Shown: one piece after another, positions 56,870 to 64,000 of the stretch
How the letters are laid out: each line of letters starts with the position of its first letter
Position numbering within the stretch: position 1 is the first letter of the stretch
Assembly: GCF_000963255.1 (NCBI RefSeq)
Contig: NZ_JYOV01000021.1
Coordinates: forward strand, 24,263 to 88,262
Length of the DNA: 64,000 bases
DNA from: Streptococcus infantis
GTDB taxonomy: Bacteria; Bacillota; Bacilli; Lactobacillales; Streptococcaceae
Direction of reading: 5' to 3'
Made by a program: the position numbers and the translations under genes
The notes under the pieces: model-generated
Seen by the model: the letters and a program-made list of their open reading frames with translations, nothing else
Databases searched by the model: none
Told to the model about the DNA's origin: nothing

Positions 56870-58219
56870 TTACCTCTCTAACAGATCATAGATCTTGGTG
56901 ATATTTGATAGTAGTGTGATGACAACTAACTTATCACCGACTTGAAGGCTATCTTCACCAGTTGGGAAGATTGTTTTTCCATTGCGGATAATAGCAGCAA
57001 TTAAAATATCTTTTTTGAGTTTCAATTGAGACAAAGGTTTACCAGTCATCTTGTTAGCTTCCTTGATAAGGAATTGAAGAGTTTCAACCTGTCCATTTGC
57101 TAGGTGGTGCATGGCTTGAAGATCTGAATATTGGGCATTGGCACGACCATGGATAAAGTGCATAATCGTATCAACAGCGATAGTTTTTGGTGTGATGATA
57201 CTAGAAAACTCAGGTGCATGGATAATCTCTAGGAGACTAGTTCGATTGACCTTAGTGATGTTTTTCTGAACACCCACACTATCCAAGAACATAGATGTAA
57301 TAATGTTTTCTTCGTCAACTCCAGTAAGGGTTGCGACCGCATCGTAGTGTTGTGCACTTTCTTCCAGGAGAATATCTTTTGCAGTCCCATCCCCTTGTAC
57401 AATATAGAGTTTTGGATATTTTTGACTGAAAAATGCTGCGCGATCTGGATTGAGTTCAATGACCTTGGTATCAATACGGCTATCTTTCAAAATACCAACA
57501 AGGTAGTAGGCGATTTTGCCGGCACCGATAATGAGTAAACTCTTAACGACACGAGATTTGACATAGTTATGAAAAAGCATCATGTCTACACGATGACCTG
57601 TTACAAAGATACGGTCTTTATCTTCTAAAATAAGGTCGCCACTAGGGATCATCAGTTTATGATCGCGCTCAATAGCACAGACAATCACATTGCCAAACTT
57701 TTTCCGGAAGTCTGCGATAGACATCTGACAGATATTGCTATCCTTACGGACAACAAATTCCATCAAACTAACCAAACCACCTGCAAAACGCTCAACAGAA
57801 AGAGCATTTGGGAAGTCGATAATGTTAGCAATAGCACGAGCCGCTAGGAGTTCTGGATTGACAATGAGAGAAAATCCGAGAATATTTTTTTCTTTAAAGT
57901 AAGGGTTGGAATACTCAGGATTGCGGACACGGACGATGGTTTCTTTAGCCCCCATCTTTTTAGCTAAGACAGCAGAGACCATATTGACCTCGTCATATTG
58001 AGTCATAGCAATGAAAATATCGCAGTCTTGAACATTGGCAGCTTCTAGCATAGCAAAGTCAGCCCCATTACCTGCAATTCCAATAATATCAAAACGGCTT
58101 GTCATGTAATTAAGAACTGTTTCGTTCTGTTCAATTAAGACAACATCATGATTGTCAGCGACAAGTGAACGACAAAGGGCAGAACCAACTTTTCCCCCTC
58201 CGACAAGAATAATTTTCAT
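56870..58219 (-). CDS. trkA: Trk system potassium regulator TrkA
   Basis: A 449-residue peripheral protein with two RCK modules. Rossmann motifs are VGGGKVGSALCRSL at the start and IGAGKIAYYLVGIL near 230, each followed by a TrkA_C domain. It binds NAD(H) or ATP and gates TrkH. It is the first gene of the pair. No clear -35/-10 is identified upstream. Confidence 0.95.
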   Translation of the reverse strand: MKIILVGGGKVGSALCRSLVADNHDVVLIEQNETVLNYMTSRFDIIGIAGNGADFAMLEAANVQDCDIFIAMTQYDEVNMVSAVLAKKMGAKETIVRVRNPEYSNPYFKEKNILGFSLIVNPELLAARAIANIIDFPNALSVERFAGGLVSLMEFVVRKDSNICQMSIADFRKKFGNVIVCAIERDHKLMIPSGDLILEDKDRIFVTGHRVDMMLFHNYVKSRVVKSLLIIGAGKIAYYLVGILKDSRIDTKVIELNPDRAAFFSQKYPKLYIVQGDGTAKDILLEESAQHYDAVATLTGVDEENIITSMFLDSVGVQKNITKVNRTSLLEIIHAPEFSSIITPKTIAVDTIMHFIHGRANAQYSDLQAMHHLANGQVETLQFLIKEANKMTGKPLSQLKLKKDILIAAIIRNGKTIFPTGEDSLQVGDKLVVITLLSNITKIYDLLER

Positions 58220-58455
58220 AGTTATATAACCTACTTTTTCAATATGTATCTATCATACTCTTTTTTAGAATAAAATGCACTCGGCAACCGACTCTTTTCA
58301 TTATTAGGGTGGAAAATTGTCTCATTGATAATCTTACTTGTTCAAAATTTAAAATATAAATCAAGCTATTTTCGTCTAATTCTAATGAATACAGAAGCAT
58401 TTTCAACTAATGTAAATATGTTTGTAAAAAAATTGAAAAAATCAAGTCATTTCTA

Positions 58456-58483
58456 TTGACAATCAAGCTGAAAGTGATATACT
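58456..58483 (+). promoter_or_regulatory. trmL promoter
   Basis: TTGACA and TATACT with a 16-base spacer, 132 bases upstream of the gene, so the transcript has a long leader. Confidence 0.88.
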
Positions 58484-58489
58484 AAAACA

Positions 58490-58591
58490 GTAGTTTCGCT
58501 GATTTACTTCAAACCTGTTGTGAGGTAAGTTAACGATGCCTTAACCACGCTGTTTGCTGAGCTAGACTCCGGGCAGTGTGGCTATTTTTTT
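58490..58591 (+). promoter_or_regulatory. Structured leader with terminator before trmL
   Basis: A first hairpin, TTACTTCA (58504-58511) with TGAGGTAA (58521-58528), is followed by GTTAA/TTAAC (58529-58544) and then by CCACGCTG (58545-58552) with CAGTGTGG (58574-58581) and seven T residues (58585-58591). The last is a terminator ahead of the gene. GGTAAG and CTTAACC offer an alternative pairing, so switching between forms is possible. It matches no riboswitch class I can name. Other sequence from 58220 to 58455 is AT-rich with no gene. Confidence 0.65.
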
Positions 58592-58614
58592 GCACTAGTG
58601 AGAGGAAACAAGGC

Positions 58615-59118
58615 ATGGCAAATCACATTGTATTATTTGAACCCCAAATTCCACAAAATACGGGTAATATTGCTCGTACCTGCGCAGCAACGAATGCGCC
58701 CCTTCATATTATTAAACCGATGGGCTTTCCTATCGATGACCGTAAGATGAAGCGAGCAGGTCTAGATTATTGGGACAAGCTTGAGATTCATTTTTATGAT
58801 AGTTTGGCTGATTTTATGGAAAAAATGGATGGTCAGCTCTACTTGATTTCCAAGTTTGCAGAAAAAGTCTATTCAGATGCAGATTTCACGACAGAAGGAG
58901 ATCATTATTTTCTTTTTGGGAGAGAAGATAAGGGCTTGCCTGAGGAATTTATGCGTGAGCATCCAGAAAAAGCTCTCCGCATTCCCATGAATGATGAGCA
59001 TGTTCGTAGTCTCAATGTTTCAAATACAGTTTGTATGATTGTTTATGAGGCACTTCGTCAACAAAACTTTGCGGGTCTCGAACTGGTTCACACTTACGAA
59101 ACAGATAAGTTGAAATAA
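58615..59118 (+). CDS. trmL: tRNA (cytidine(34)-2'-O)-methyltransferase TrmL
   Basis: A 167-residue SPOUT-knot methyltransferase that modifies the wobble base of tRNA-Leu. [21 protein letters not shown] at the start, [12 protein letters not shown] near 103 and the knot [16 protein letters not shown] near 140 are characteristic. ATG 58615 gives [10 protein letters not shown], with GAGG nine bases upstream; the longer frame overlaps the terminator. Confidence 0.95.
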   Translation: MANHIVLFEPQIPQNTGNIARTCAATNAPLHIIKPMGFPIDDRKMKRAGLDYWDKLEIHFYDSLADFMEKMDGQLYLISKFAEKVYSDADFTTEGDHYFLFGREDKGLPEEFMREHPEKALRIPMNDEHVRSLNVSNTVCMIVYEALRQQNFAGLELVHTYETDKLK

Positions 59119-59133
59119 ACACTTAGATAAAAT

Positions 59134-59157
59134 GCTTGCGCTTGCAAGCTTTTTTTG
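59134..59157 (+). terminator. Terminator after trmL
   Basis: GCTTGC pairs with GCAAGC around a GCTT loop, followed by eight T residues. Confidence 0.88.
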
Positions 59158-59164
59158 TTATCAT

Positions 59165-59390
59165 AAAGGGGTCTTCAGGGCAGGGTGAAATTCCCGACCG
59201 GCGGTAAATTTGACTAGCTATTTTAGCTTTCTCGTCGTTGTCTTGTCTCGATATACTTTAAGTATTATCTTCGACTACGACGCCTAGATAAATCTAAAAT
59301 ATCTTAGCCAAATAAGTCCGCGAGCGCAAGCTGATGTGGTGAGATTCCACAACCGACAGTATAGTCTGGATGGGAGAAGACGAAAGAATG
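59165..59390 (+). ncRNA. FMN riboswitch (RFN element) with enlarged variable arm
   Basis: Conserved blocks are GGGGTCTTCAGGGCAGGGTG, CCCGACCGGCGGTA, AGTCCGCGAGCG, GATGTGGTGAGATTCC and CCGACAGTATAGTCTGGATG, in the RFN order. Between GCGGTA and AGTCCGCG about 100 bases form a long imperfect hairpin (arms CTATTTTAG / CTAAAATA and CGTCGTTGTC / GACTACGACG), where many homologues have a short loop. FMN should turn down ribU. Confidence 0.95.
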
Positions 59391-59496
59391 GCTTTGTCTA
59401 TTCTAATTGATTTTTTATAGGTAAATTGCAACCGCTTGCTAAAAAGAGTGAGGGGGAACTTTTGGAATATAAAAATAAAGGATAGATAGAGGAATC

Positions 59497-59535
59497 CTTT
59501 CCAACTTCTTCTGATTTTATAGAAAATTGGAGGAA
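59497..59535 (+). promoter_or_regulatory. Hairpin covering the ribU ribosome site
   Basis: TTTCCAA (59497-59503) can pair with TTGGAGG (59527-59533), hiding the GGAGG of ribU. No strong terminator lies between the riboswitch and the gene, so control may be at translation. Confidence 0.55.
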
Positions 59536-59541
59536 CCTGTT

Positions 59542-60105
59542 ATGACAAACACACGTCGACTTTCGACCATTGCAATTCTATCAGCACTTTCATTTGTGTT
59601 GATGTACTTTGACTTTCCGCTTCTACCTGCGGCATCCTTCTTGAGGATTGAGTTCAGTATTTTACCGGTCCTTGTGGGCTTGGTAGTCTTGGATTTACCA
59701 GCAGCTTTTGGAGTGCTTTTCCTTCGGTCCTTGTTGAAAATCCTTCTGAACAATCAAGGGGTTAGTACCTATATTGGTTTACCGATGAATATTGTTGCCT
59801 TGGGAGTCTTTGTACTTGCTTTTGGTTTGATTTGGAAAAAAGAGCGAACAACCATGCGTTTCGTCCTAGCTTCACTAGCTGGTACGCTTGGTTTGACTCT
59901 AGCTATGCTAGTTCTAAACTATGTTTATGCTGTTCCTTTGTACGCTAAATTTGCTAATTTTGATATTGAGAAAATCTTAGGATTGAGCAACTACCTGATG
60001 ACTATGGTTTTGCCTTTTAATCTGATTGAAGGTATTATCTTTGCTGTCTCTTTCTGGTTGTTGTTTGTCCTTTTGAAACCAACTTTAAAATACTATGAAA
60101 GATAA
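59542..60105 (+). CDS. ribU: Riboflavin transporter, ECF S component RibU
   Basis: A 187-residue protein with six hydrophobic segments and the typical start MTNTRRLSTIAILSALSFVLMYF, where the first segment follows a basic patch. LPAASFLRIEFSILPVLV is the substrate-binding loop region of RibU. It works with the shared ECF ATPases and EcfT encoded elsewhere. ATG 59542 is used; TTG 59527 overlaps the ribosome site. The FMN riboswitch upstream confirms the substrate. Confidence 0.95.
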   Translation: MTNTRRLSTIAILSALSFVLMYFDFPLLPAASFLRIEFSILPVLVGLVVLDLPAAFGVLFLRSLLKILLNNQGVSTYIGLPMNIVALGVFVLAFGLIWKKERTTMRFVLASLAGTLGLTLAMLVLNYVYAVPLYAKFANFDIEKILGLSNYLMTMVLPFNLIEGIIFAVSFWLLFVLLKPTLKYYER

Positions 60106-60745
60106 ACAAACATTTATGATGAAGGGCTCTTTTGCCCTTTTACTTTTTATGATTATTGGCTATATTGTCAAATTTTATCCAGAAATGCTGGTCAGTTTTG
60201 ATCAGCCGATTCAGACTGCCATTAGAGGTGATTTACCTGAGACCTTAACGCTTCTTTTTCGGGCAATTACGCACTTAATTGACATCCCAGTCATTATTAG
60301 CTGGGTTTTAATTGTAGCTTTTATATTTTATCGTAAGCAATGGAAGATGGAAAGTTATCTCATGCTGGGGAATCTAGCTTTAACTGGAATCTTAATCGTA
60401 ACTTTTAAAAATATCTATCAAAGACCACGACCAGAAATTCTACACTTGGTAGAAGAAAAAGGTTTTTCTTTTCCAAGCGGACATTCTCTGGCAGTAACGA
60501 TTATGGTTGGAACTTTGATTGTGATTTTGAGCCAACGGATTAAAAATACAGTCTGGAGAAAAATCGTTCAAATCTTGCTAAGTCTATACATCGTCAGTGT
60601 ATTGGTATCAAGAATTTATCTGGGAGTTCACTACCCGTCAGATGTGATTGCCAGCCTTTGTGTAGGCCTAGGAGTTTTGTTTATGGAGTTTCCTTTCTAC
60701 GATAAACTGCGTTTTCAATGGCGCTTCAAAGGAAAGCAGAAGTAG
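60095..60745 (+). CDS. PAP2 superfamily phosphatase
   Basis: A 216-residue membrane phosphatase with six hydrophobic segments. Catalytic motifs are KNIYQRPRP (near residue 110), FPSGHS (near 127) and SRIYLGVHYPSDV (near 170). It may recycle undecaprenyl pyrophosphate or act on phosphatidic or phosphatidylglycerol phosphate; the sequence does not decide. It overlaps ribU by 11 bases, so the riboswitch may also affect it. Confidence 0.9.
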   Translation: MKDKQTFMMKGSFALLLFMIIGYIVKFYPEMLVSFDQPIQTAIRGDLPETLTLLFRAITHLIDIPVIISWVLIVAFIFYRKQWKMESYLMLGNLALTGILIVTFKNIYQRPRPEILHLVEEKGFSFPSGHSLAVTIMVGTLIVILSQRIKNTVWRKIVQILLSLYIVSVLVSRIYLGVHYPSDVIASLCVGLGVLFMEFPFYDKLRFQWRFKGKQK

Positions 60746-60772
60746 GCATTAACCCTTCTTGAGGAGGAAGAA

Positions 60773-61192
60773 ATGGAAGTCAACATAAAAGATCTTCATC
60801 CGAGTCAACTATACTTATCAGAAGAGAAATTACAAGATATCCAGATGCTTTATCAATCGGTAGAAAAGCACAATATCAATCCAATCAGTGTTCTTACATT
60901 TGGAGATTATTTGTTGATTACAGACGGGCATCACAGGGCTTATCAGGCTTTATTGATAGGTCAGAATACGATTTCTGCTGAGTGGGATAAAGATGGTGGT
61001 GATGAACTATATCATCTCTATGCGCAAGCTTGTGAGAAAAGAAAGATATACTCTGTTCTGGACTTAAAAGATCATATCTTACCTCAAGATGAGTATGAAG
61101 CAAAATGGTATAACTGGTGTGATGGGTTTAATCAAGCAACGGAGCTAGTATTAGGATTAGAAAATGATGACAAAAATCATTCAGATAGATGA
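60773..61192 (+). CDS. ParB/Srx-fold domain protein
   Basis: A 139-residue protein whose first 65 residues resemble the ParB N-terminal (ParB/sulfiredoxin) fold: IKDLHPSQLYLSEEKLQDI and LITDGHHRAYQALLIG, the latter like the GxxRRxxA nucleotide loop. No DNA-binding helix-turn-helix is present. The acidic C-terminal half is Trp-rich. GAGGAGGAAGA precedes the ATG. It may be a CTPase or kinase-like enzyme; the role is unknown. It overlaps the next gene by 29 bases. Confidence 0.75.
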   Translation: MEVNIKDLHPSQLYLSEEKLQDIQMLYQSVEKHNINPISVLTFGDYLLITDGHHRAYQALLIGQNTISAEWDKDGGDELYHLYAQACEKRKIYSVLDLKDHILPQDEYEAKWYNWCDGFNQATELVLGLENDDKNHSDR

Positions 61193-61649
61193 TTCCTTGC
61201 GTCTAGTTCCCTATTTTTTAGCAGATCATCATGATGCAGCTTTGGCCTGGTATCAAGATGTGGATTTGGTGGAACTTGTAGACGGTATTAGAATACCTTA
61301 TAGTCCGGAAAAATTAAATGCCATGTATTCCTATTTAGAAAGACACGGGGATTTGTTCTGGATTGAGTTTCGAGAAAAGGGAGAGTGGCTTCCAATTGGG
61401 GATGTCACCTTATCTCAGGAGAATCTTCCTATTGTGATCGGCAATCCAACTTATCAACATCAGGGACTTGGACGCAAAGTTTTGAAGGCTTTGATTGATC
61501 TAGCTCGTCAAAAGGGTTGGAAACAATTGAAAGTTCAAGAAATCTATACTTTCAATCGTATCTCTAGAAGATGTTTTGAGTCTCTTGGATTTGTGGAAAG
61601 TGGTACTACTGAAAATGGAGTGAGTTTTGTACTGACTTTGATTGAATGA
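61164..61649 (+). CDS. GNAT family N-acetyltransferase
   Basis: A 161-residue acetyltransferase. The acetyl-CoA motif GNPTYQHQGLGRKVLKALIDLA (near residue 93-114) is the Q/RxxGxG/A loop, followed by VQEIYTFNRISRRCFESLGF. The start is at 61164 or 61167; the ribosome site AGGATTAG lies inside the upstream gene, suggesting coupling. The substrate is unknown. Confidence 0.88.
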   Translation: MMTKIIQIDDSLRLVPYFLADHHDAALAWYQDVDLVELVDGIRIPYSPEKLNAMYSYLERHGDLFWIEFREKGEWLPIGDVTLSQENLPIVIGNPTYQHQGLGRKVLKALIDLARQKGWKQLKVQEIYTFNRISRRCFESLGFVESGTTENGVSFVLTLIE

Positions 61650-61735
61650 ATTCACTCCATCGTGATAGAAGATTCTAAAGATTGATTTCACCAAAAAATT
61701 GTAACAGAAAGAAATATCAAAAATAAAAATTTCTC

Positions 61736-61763
61736 TTGCATTTTTTTAAAAATAGTGTATAAT
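61736..61763 (+). promoter_or_regulatory. rplKA promoter
   Basis: TTGCAT and TATAAT with a 16-base spacer, 79 bases before rplK. Confidence 0.88.
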
Positions 61764-61788
61764 AGATGGGTATGTGTAAAGCATACTT

Positions 61789-61826
61789 GTGGGAGGTAAA
61801 AATCTCTAAATTACCGCCAAAACCAC
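61789..61826 (+). promoter_or_regulatory. Candidate L1-binding hairpin before rplK
   Basis: GTGGGAGGTAA and TTACCGCCAAAACCAC pair as GTGG/CCAC and GGTAA/TTACC around an AT-rich loop. It lies in the rplK leader, where ribosomal protein L1 is known to bind and repress its own operon in bacteria. A similar GTGGGAG...CCAC unit lies before rplA. Confidence 0.65.
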
Positions 61827-61842
61827 AAAGGAGGATTTAAAA

Positions 61843-62268
61843 ATGGCTAAAAAAGTCGAAAAACTTGTAAAATTGCAAATCCCTGCTGGTAAAGCTACAC
61901 CAGCTCCACCGGTTGGACCTGCTCTTGGTCAAGCTGGTATCAACATCATGGGATTCACAAAAGAGTTCAACGCTCGTACTGCTGACCAAGCTGGTATGAT
62001 CATTCCAGTTGTTATCTCAGTATACGAAGACAAATCATTTACTTTCGTTACAAAAACACCACCAGCTGCTGTTCTTTTGAAAAAAGCTGCAGGTGTTGAA
62101 AAAGGATCAGGTACACCTAACAAAACTAAAGTTGCTACAGTTACTCGTGCACAAGTACAAGAAATTGCAGAAACTAAGATGCCAGATTTGAACGCTGCAA
62201 ACATTGAGTCTGCAATGCGTATGATCGAAGGTACTGCTCGTTCTATGGGATTCACTGTTGTTGACTAA
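61843..62268 (+). CDS. rplK: 50S ribosomal protein L11
   Basis: A 141-residue protein of the GTPase-associated centre. [29 protein letters not shown] is the N-terminal signature and [14 protein letters not shown] follows. AAAGGAGG precedes the ATG. It is the first gene of rplKA. Confidence 0.99.
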   Translation: MAKKVEKLVKLQIPAGKATPAPPVGPALGQAGINIMGFTKEFNARTADQAGMIIPVVISVYEDKSFTFVTKTPPAAVLLKKAAGVEKGSGTPNKTKVATVTRAQVQEIAETKMPDLNAANIESAMRMIEGTARSMGFTVVD

Positions 62269-62317
62269 TCAATAACATCCCTATATAACCCGCAAGACTT
62301 CATCATTTCGAGAAGTG

Positions 62318-62347
62318 ACGTGGGAGATGAAAATCGATTGAACCACT
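62318..62347 (+). promoter_or_regulatory. Candidate L1-binding hairpin before rplA
   Basis: CGTGGGAGATG...CGATTGAACCAC forms a GTGG/CCAC-closed hairpin that shares the GTGGGAG side with the one before rplK. It lies 20 bases before the rplA start and its ribosome site. Confidence 0.5.
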
Positions 62348-62364
62348 TACAAGGAGAATAGAAA

Positions 62365-63054
62365 ATGGCTAAAAAAAGCAAACAACTTCGTGCTGCTCTT
62401 GAGAAGATCGACAGCACAAAAGCATACAGCGTAGAAGAAGCTGTAGCTCTTGCAAAAGAAACTAACTTCGCAAAATTTGACGCAACTGTAGAAGTTGCTT
62501 ACAACTTGAACATCGACGTTAAAAAAGCTGACCAACAAATCCGTGGAGCAATGGTATTGCCAAACGGTACTGGTAAAACAGCTCGCGTTCTTGTATTTGC
62601 ACGTGGTGCAAAAGCTGAAGAAGCTAAAGCTGCTGGTGCAGACTTCGTTGGTGAAGACGACCTTGTTGCTAAAATCAACGACGGTTGGTTGGACTTCGAC
62701 GTAGTTATCGCTACACCTGATATGATGGCTCTTGTTGGACGTCTTGGACGTGTCCTTGGACCACGTAACTTGATGCCAAACCCTAAAACTGGTACTGTAA
62801 CAATGGATGTTGCTAAAGCAGTTGAAGAGTCTAAAGGTGGTAAAATCACTTACCGTGCAGACCGTGCAGGTATCGTACAAGCCATCATCGGTAAAGTTTC
62901 ATTTGAAGCTGACAAGTTGGTTGAAAACTTCAAAGCGTTCAACGAAACAATCCAAAAAGCTAAACCAGCTACTGCTAAAGGAACTTACGTAACTAGCTTG
63001 ACAATCACAACTACTCAAGGTGTTGGTATCAAGGTTGACGTTAACTCACTTTAA
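62365..63054 (+). CDS. rplA: 50S ribosomal protein L1
   Basis: A 229-residue stalk protein. [42 protein letters not shown] and [14 protein letters not shown] are conserved. It is expected to repress its operon by binding the leader. AAGGAGAATAG precedes the ATG. Confidence 0.99.
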   Translation: MAKKSKQLRAALEKIDSTKAYSVEEAVALAKETNFAKFDATVEVAYNLNIDVKKADQQIRGAMVLPNGTGKTARVLVFARGAKAEEAKAAGADFVGEDDLVAKINDGWLDFDVVIATPDMMALVGRLGRVLGPRNLMPNPKTGTVTMDVAKAVEESKGGKITYRADRAGIVQAIIGKVSFEADKLVENFKAFNETIQKAKPATAKGTYVTSLTITTTQGVGIKVDVNSL

Positions 63055-63073
63055 TTAGTAATAATTTAACATG

Positions 63074-63108
63074 AAAGGTTGAAGACAAGTTTGTCTCAAC
63101 CTTTTTTC
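63074..63108 (+). terminator. rplKA terminator
   Basis: AAAGGTTGA-GACA pairs with TGTC-TCAACCTTT (one mismatch) and is followed by a T run. Confidence 0.9.
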
Positions 63109-63158
63109 TATTAAAAAAATAAAAATACGTATAAACTTTCTAATCTATTTGATATTGT

Positions 63159-64000
63159 GGCTCTTTGTCAACTGTAGTGGGTTGAATAAAAAGCTAACAT
63201 CTGGAGAGGACAACGATTGTCCTCTCCATTTTTATATTCAGAGCGATGAAAATTCGTTTCTTAAAGTTATCAAAGTTCCTAAAACCAAAAGCATTTCGTT
63301 TGATGAGTTTAATGAGATTATTGGTTGCTTCCAATTTGGCGTTGGAATAAGGTAATTGAAGGGCGTTGACAATCTTTTCTTTAACCTTGAGGAAGGTTTT
63401 CAAGACAGTCTGAAAAAGAGGATGAACCTGCTTTAGATTTTCCTCAATAAGTCCGAAAAATTTGTCAGGCTCTTTATTCTGAAAGTGAAAAAGCAAGAGC
63501 TGATAGAGATTATAGTGGTGTTTCAAGTCTTCGGAATAGCTCAAAAGCTTGTCTAGAATTTCTTTATTCGTTAAGTGCATGCGAAAAGTAGGGCGATAAA
63601 ATCGTTTATCGCTGAGTTTACGACTATCTTGTTGGATGAGTTTCCAATAGCGCTTGATGGCCTTGTATTTATGAGATTTTCGATCAAATTGATTCATGAT
63701 TTGGACACGAACCCGACTCATAGCTCGGCTAAGATGTTGAACAATGTGAAAACGATCTAGAACGATTTTAGCACATGGAAAAAGCTGTTTAGCTAAGGCA
63801 TAGTAAGGACTAAACATATCCATAGTAATGATTTTCACTCGACATCGGACTGCTCTATCGTAGCGAAGAAAGTGATTGCGGATGATAGCTTGTGTTCTTC
63901 CCTCAAGAACAGTAATGATATTGAGCTGATCAAAATCTTGTGCGATAAAACTCATCTTTCCCTTGGTAAAGGCATACTCGTCCCAAGACATAATCTCTGG
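63159..64000 (-). mobile_element. IS1167-like ISL3 family insertion sequence, 3' part
   Basis: GGCTCTTTGTCAACTGTAG at 63159 reads like the terminal inverted repeat of IS1167-type elements. The transposase gene runs from its end inward and leaves the window at 64000. The other end, and the target duplication, are not in view. Outside the repeat, the first bases are TATTTGATATTGT, which would contain the 8-base duplication. Confidence 0.85.
63194..64000 (-). CDS. ISL3 family transposase, C-terminal part
   Basis: The frame is open to the window edge; about 268 residues are visible. The DDE core includes the Asp in ITMDMFSPYYALAKQLFP and the Asp in IVLDRFHIVQHLSRAM, and the Glu in NAKLEATNNLIKLIKRNAFGFRNF, the ISL3 pattern. 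The N-terminal zinc and DNA-binding part lies beyond 64000. The last codons carry an 11-pair perfect hairpin (GGAGAGGACAA/TTGTCCTCTCC). Confidence 0.93.
   Translation of the reverse strand, partial: PEIMSWDEYAFTKGKMSFIAQDFDQLNIITVLEGRTQAIIRNHFLRYDRAVRCRVKIITMDMFSPYYALAKQLFPCAKIVLDRFHIVQHLSRAMSRVRVQIMNQFDRKSHKYKAIKRYWKLIQQDSRKLSDKRFYRPTFRMHLTNKEILDKLLSYSEDLKHHYNLYQLLLFHFQNKEPDKFFGLIEENLKQVHPLFQTVLKTFLKVKEKIVNALQLPYSNAKLEATNNLIKLIKRNAFGFRNFDNFKKRIFIALNIKMERTIVVLSRC

Noticed and set aside
58576..58614. Longer N-terminus for trmL
   Set aside because: It would start inside the terminator; ATG 58615 has a ribosome site and gives the family N-terminus.
62347..62880. Minus-strand open frame of 177 codons across rplA
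   Set aside because: It is antisense to rplA and its amino acid composition (Ser, Cys, Phe rich) is that of a shadow.

Overview
The window is a low-GC Firmicutes chromosome segment that reads as a mitis-group Streptococcus close to S. mitis, S. oralis or S. pneumoniae. The evidence is the gene content and order (ylxR-ylxQ-infB-rbfA, fabM-fabT-fabH to accA, efp-Asp23-nusB, gatCAB, groESL, rplKA), two BOX elements of the pneumococcal type, a ComX-type promoter box before ssbB, and the end of an IS1167-like ISL3 element. The species call is an inference from remembered families; no search was run.

Layout. 1-3.7 kb: translation genes ylxR (end only), ylxQ, infB, rbfA. 3.8-7.3 kb: an EcsC-family gene with an in-frame stop, two very small genes, a DUF1858/DUF438 pair, a DUF1912 gene and a DUF898 remnant with a nonsense codon. 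7.4-10 kb: a possibly leaderless DUF4651 gene, thioredoxin, ytpR, a short-chain dehydrogenase and ssbB. 10.1-17.7 kb: a self-contained sugar-sensing and uptake locus with two anchored sugar-binding proteins, a histidine kinase, a response regulator, a mannose-family PTS and a small membrane protein, organised like LevQRST/LevDEFGX of S. mutans. 17.7-19.7 kb: groES-groEL under a perfect CIRCE operator. 19.8-23.3 kb (minus strand): serS behind a T-box, manO, aspartate kinase. 23.3-34.7 kb: a secreted protein, then the complete type II fatty acid synthesis cluster with FabT sites and a BOX element between accC and accD. 34.9-43 kb: a frameshifted CPBP protein, then minus-strand nusB, Asp23, efp, an SPFH protein with a Tim44-like zinc-ribbon protein, and gatCAB. 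43-46.4 kb: tandem TIGR02206 membrane paralogues and prfC. 46.4-47.0 kb: a gene-free array of related hairpins and repeats. 47-53.6 kb (minus strand): the arginine deiminase cluster arcA-arcB-arcC-arcD-peptidase with a strong cre site. 53.9-58.2 kb (minus strand): CPBP protein, membrane protein, TrkH and TrkA potassium uptake. 58.4-61.7 kb: trmL behind a structured leader with a terminator, ribU behind an enlarged FMN riboswitch, a PAP2 phosphatase, a ParB-like protein and an acetyltransferase. 61.7-64 kb: rplK-rplA and a partial IS1167-like element.

How the parts work together. The Lev-like locus should sense an extracellular hexose or fructan product, phosphorylate its regulator and switch on the adjacent PTS, with catabolite control through a cre-like site. 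The fab cluster supplies membrane lipid; FabM makes the unsaturated branch and FabT is a feedback repressor. The arc cluster makes ATP and ammonia from arginine under carbon control. Most regulation that can be read directly is RNA or operator based: T-box, FMN riboswitch, CIRCE, FabT boxes, cre, ComX box and candidate L1 hairpins.

The least explained signal is the 46.4-46.9 kb hairpin array. Three genes look freshly broken (EcsC, DUF898, CPBP), each by a single change.
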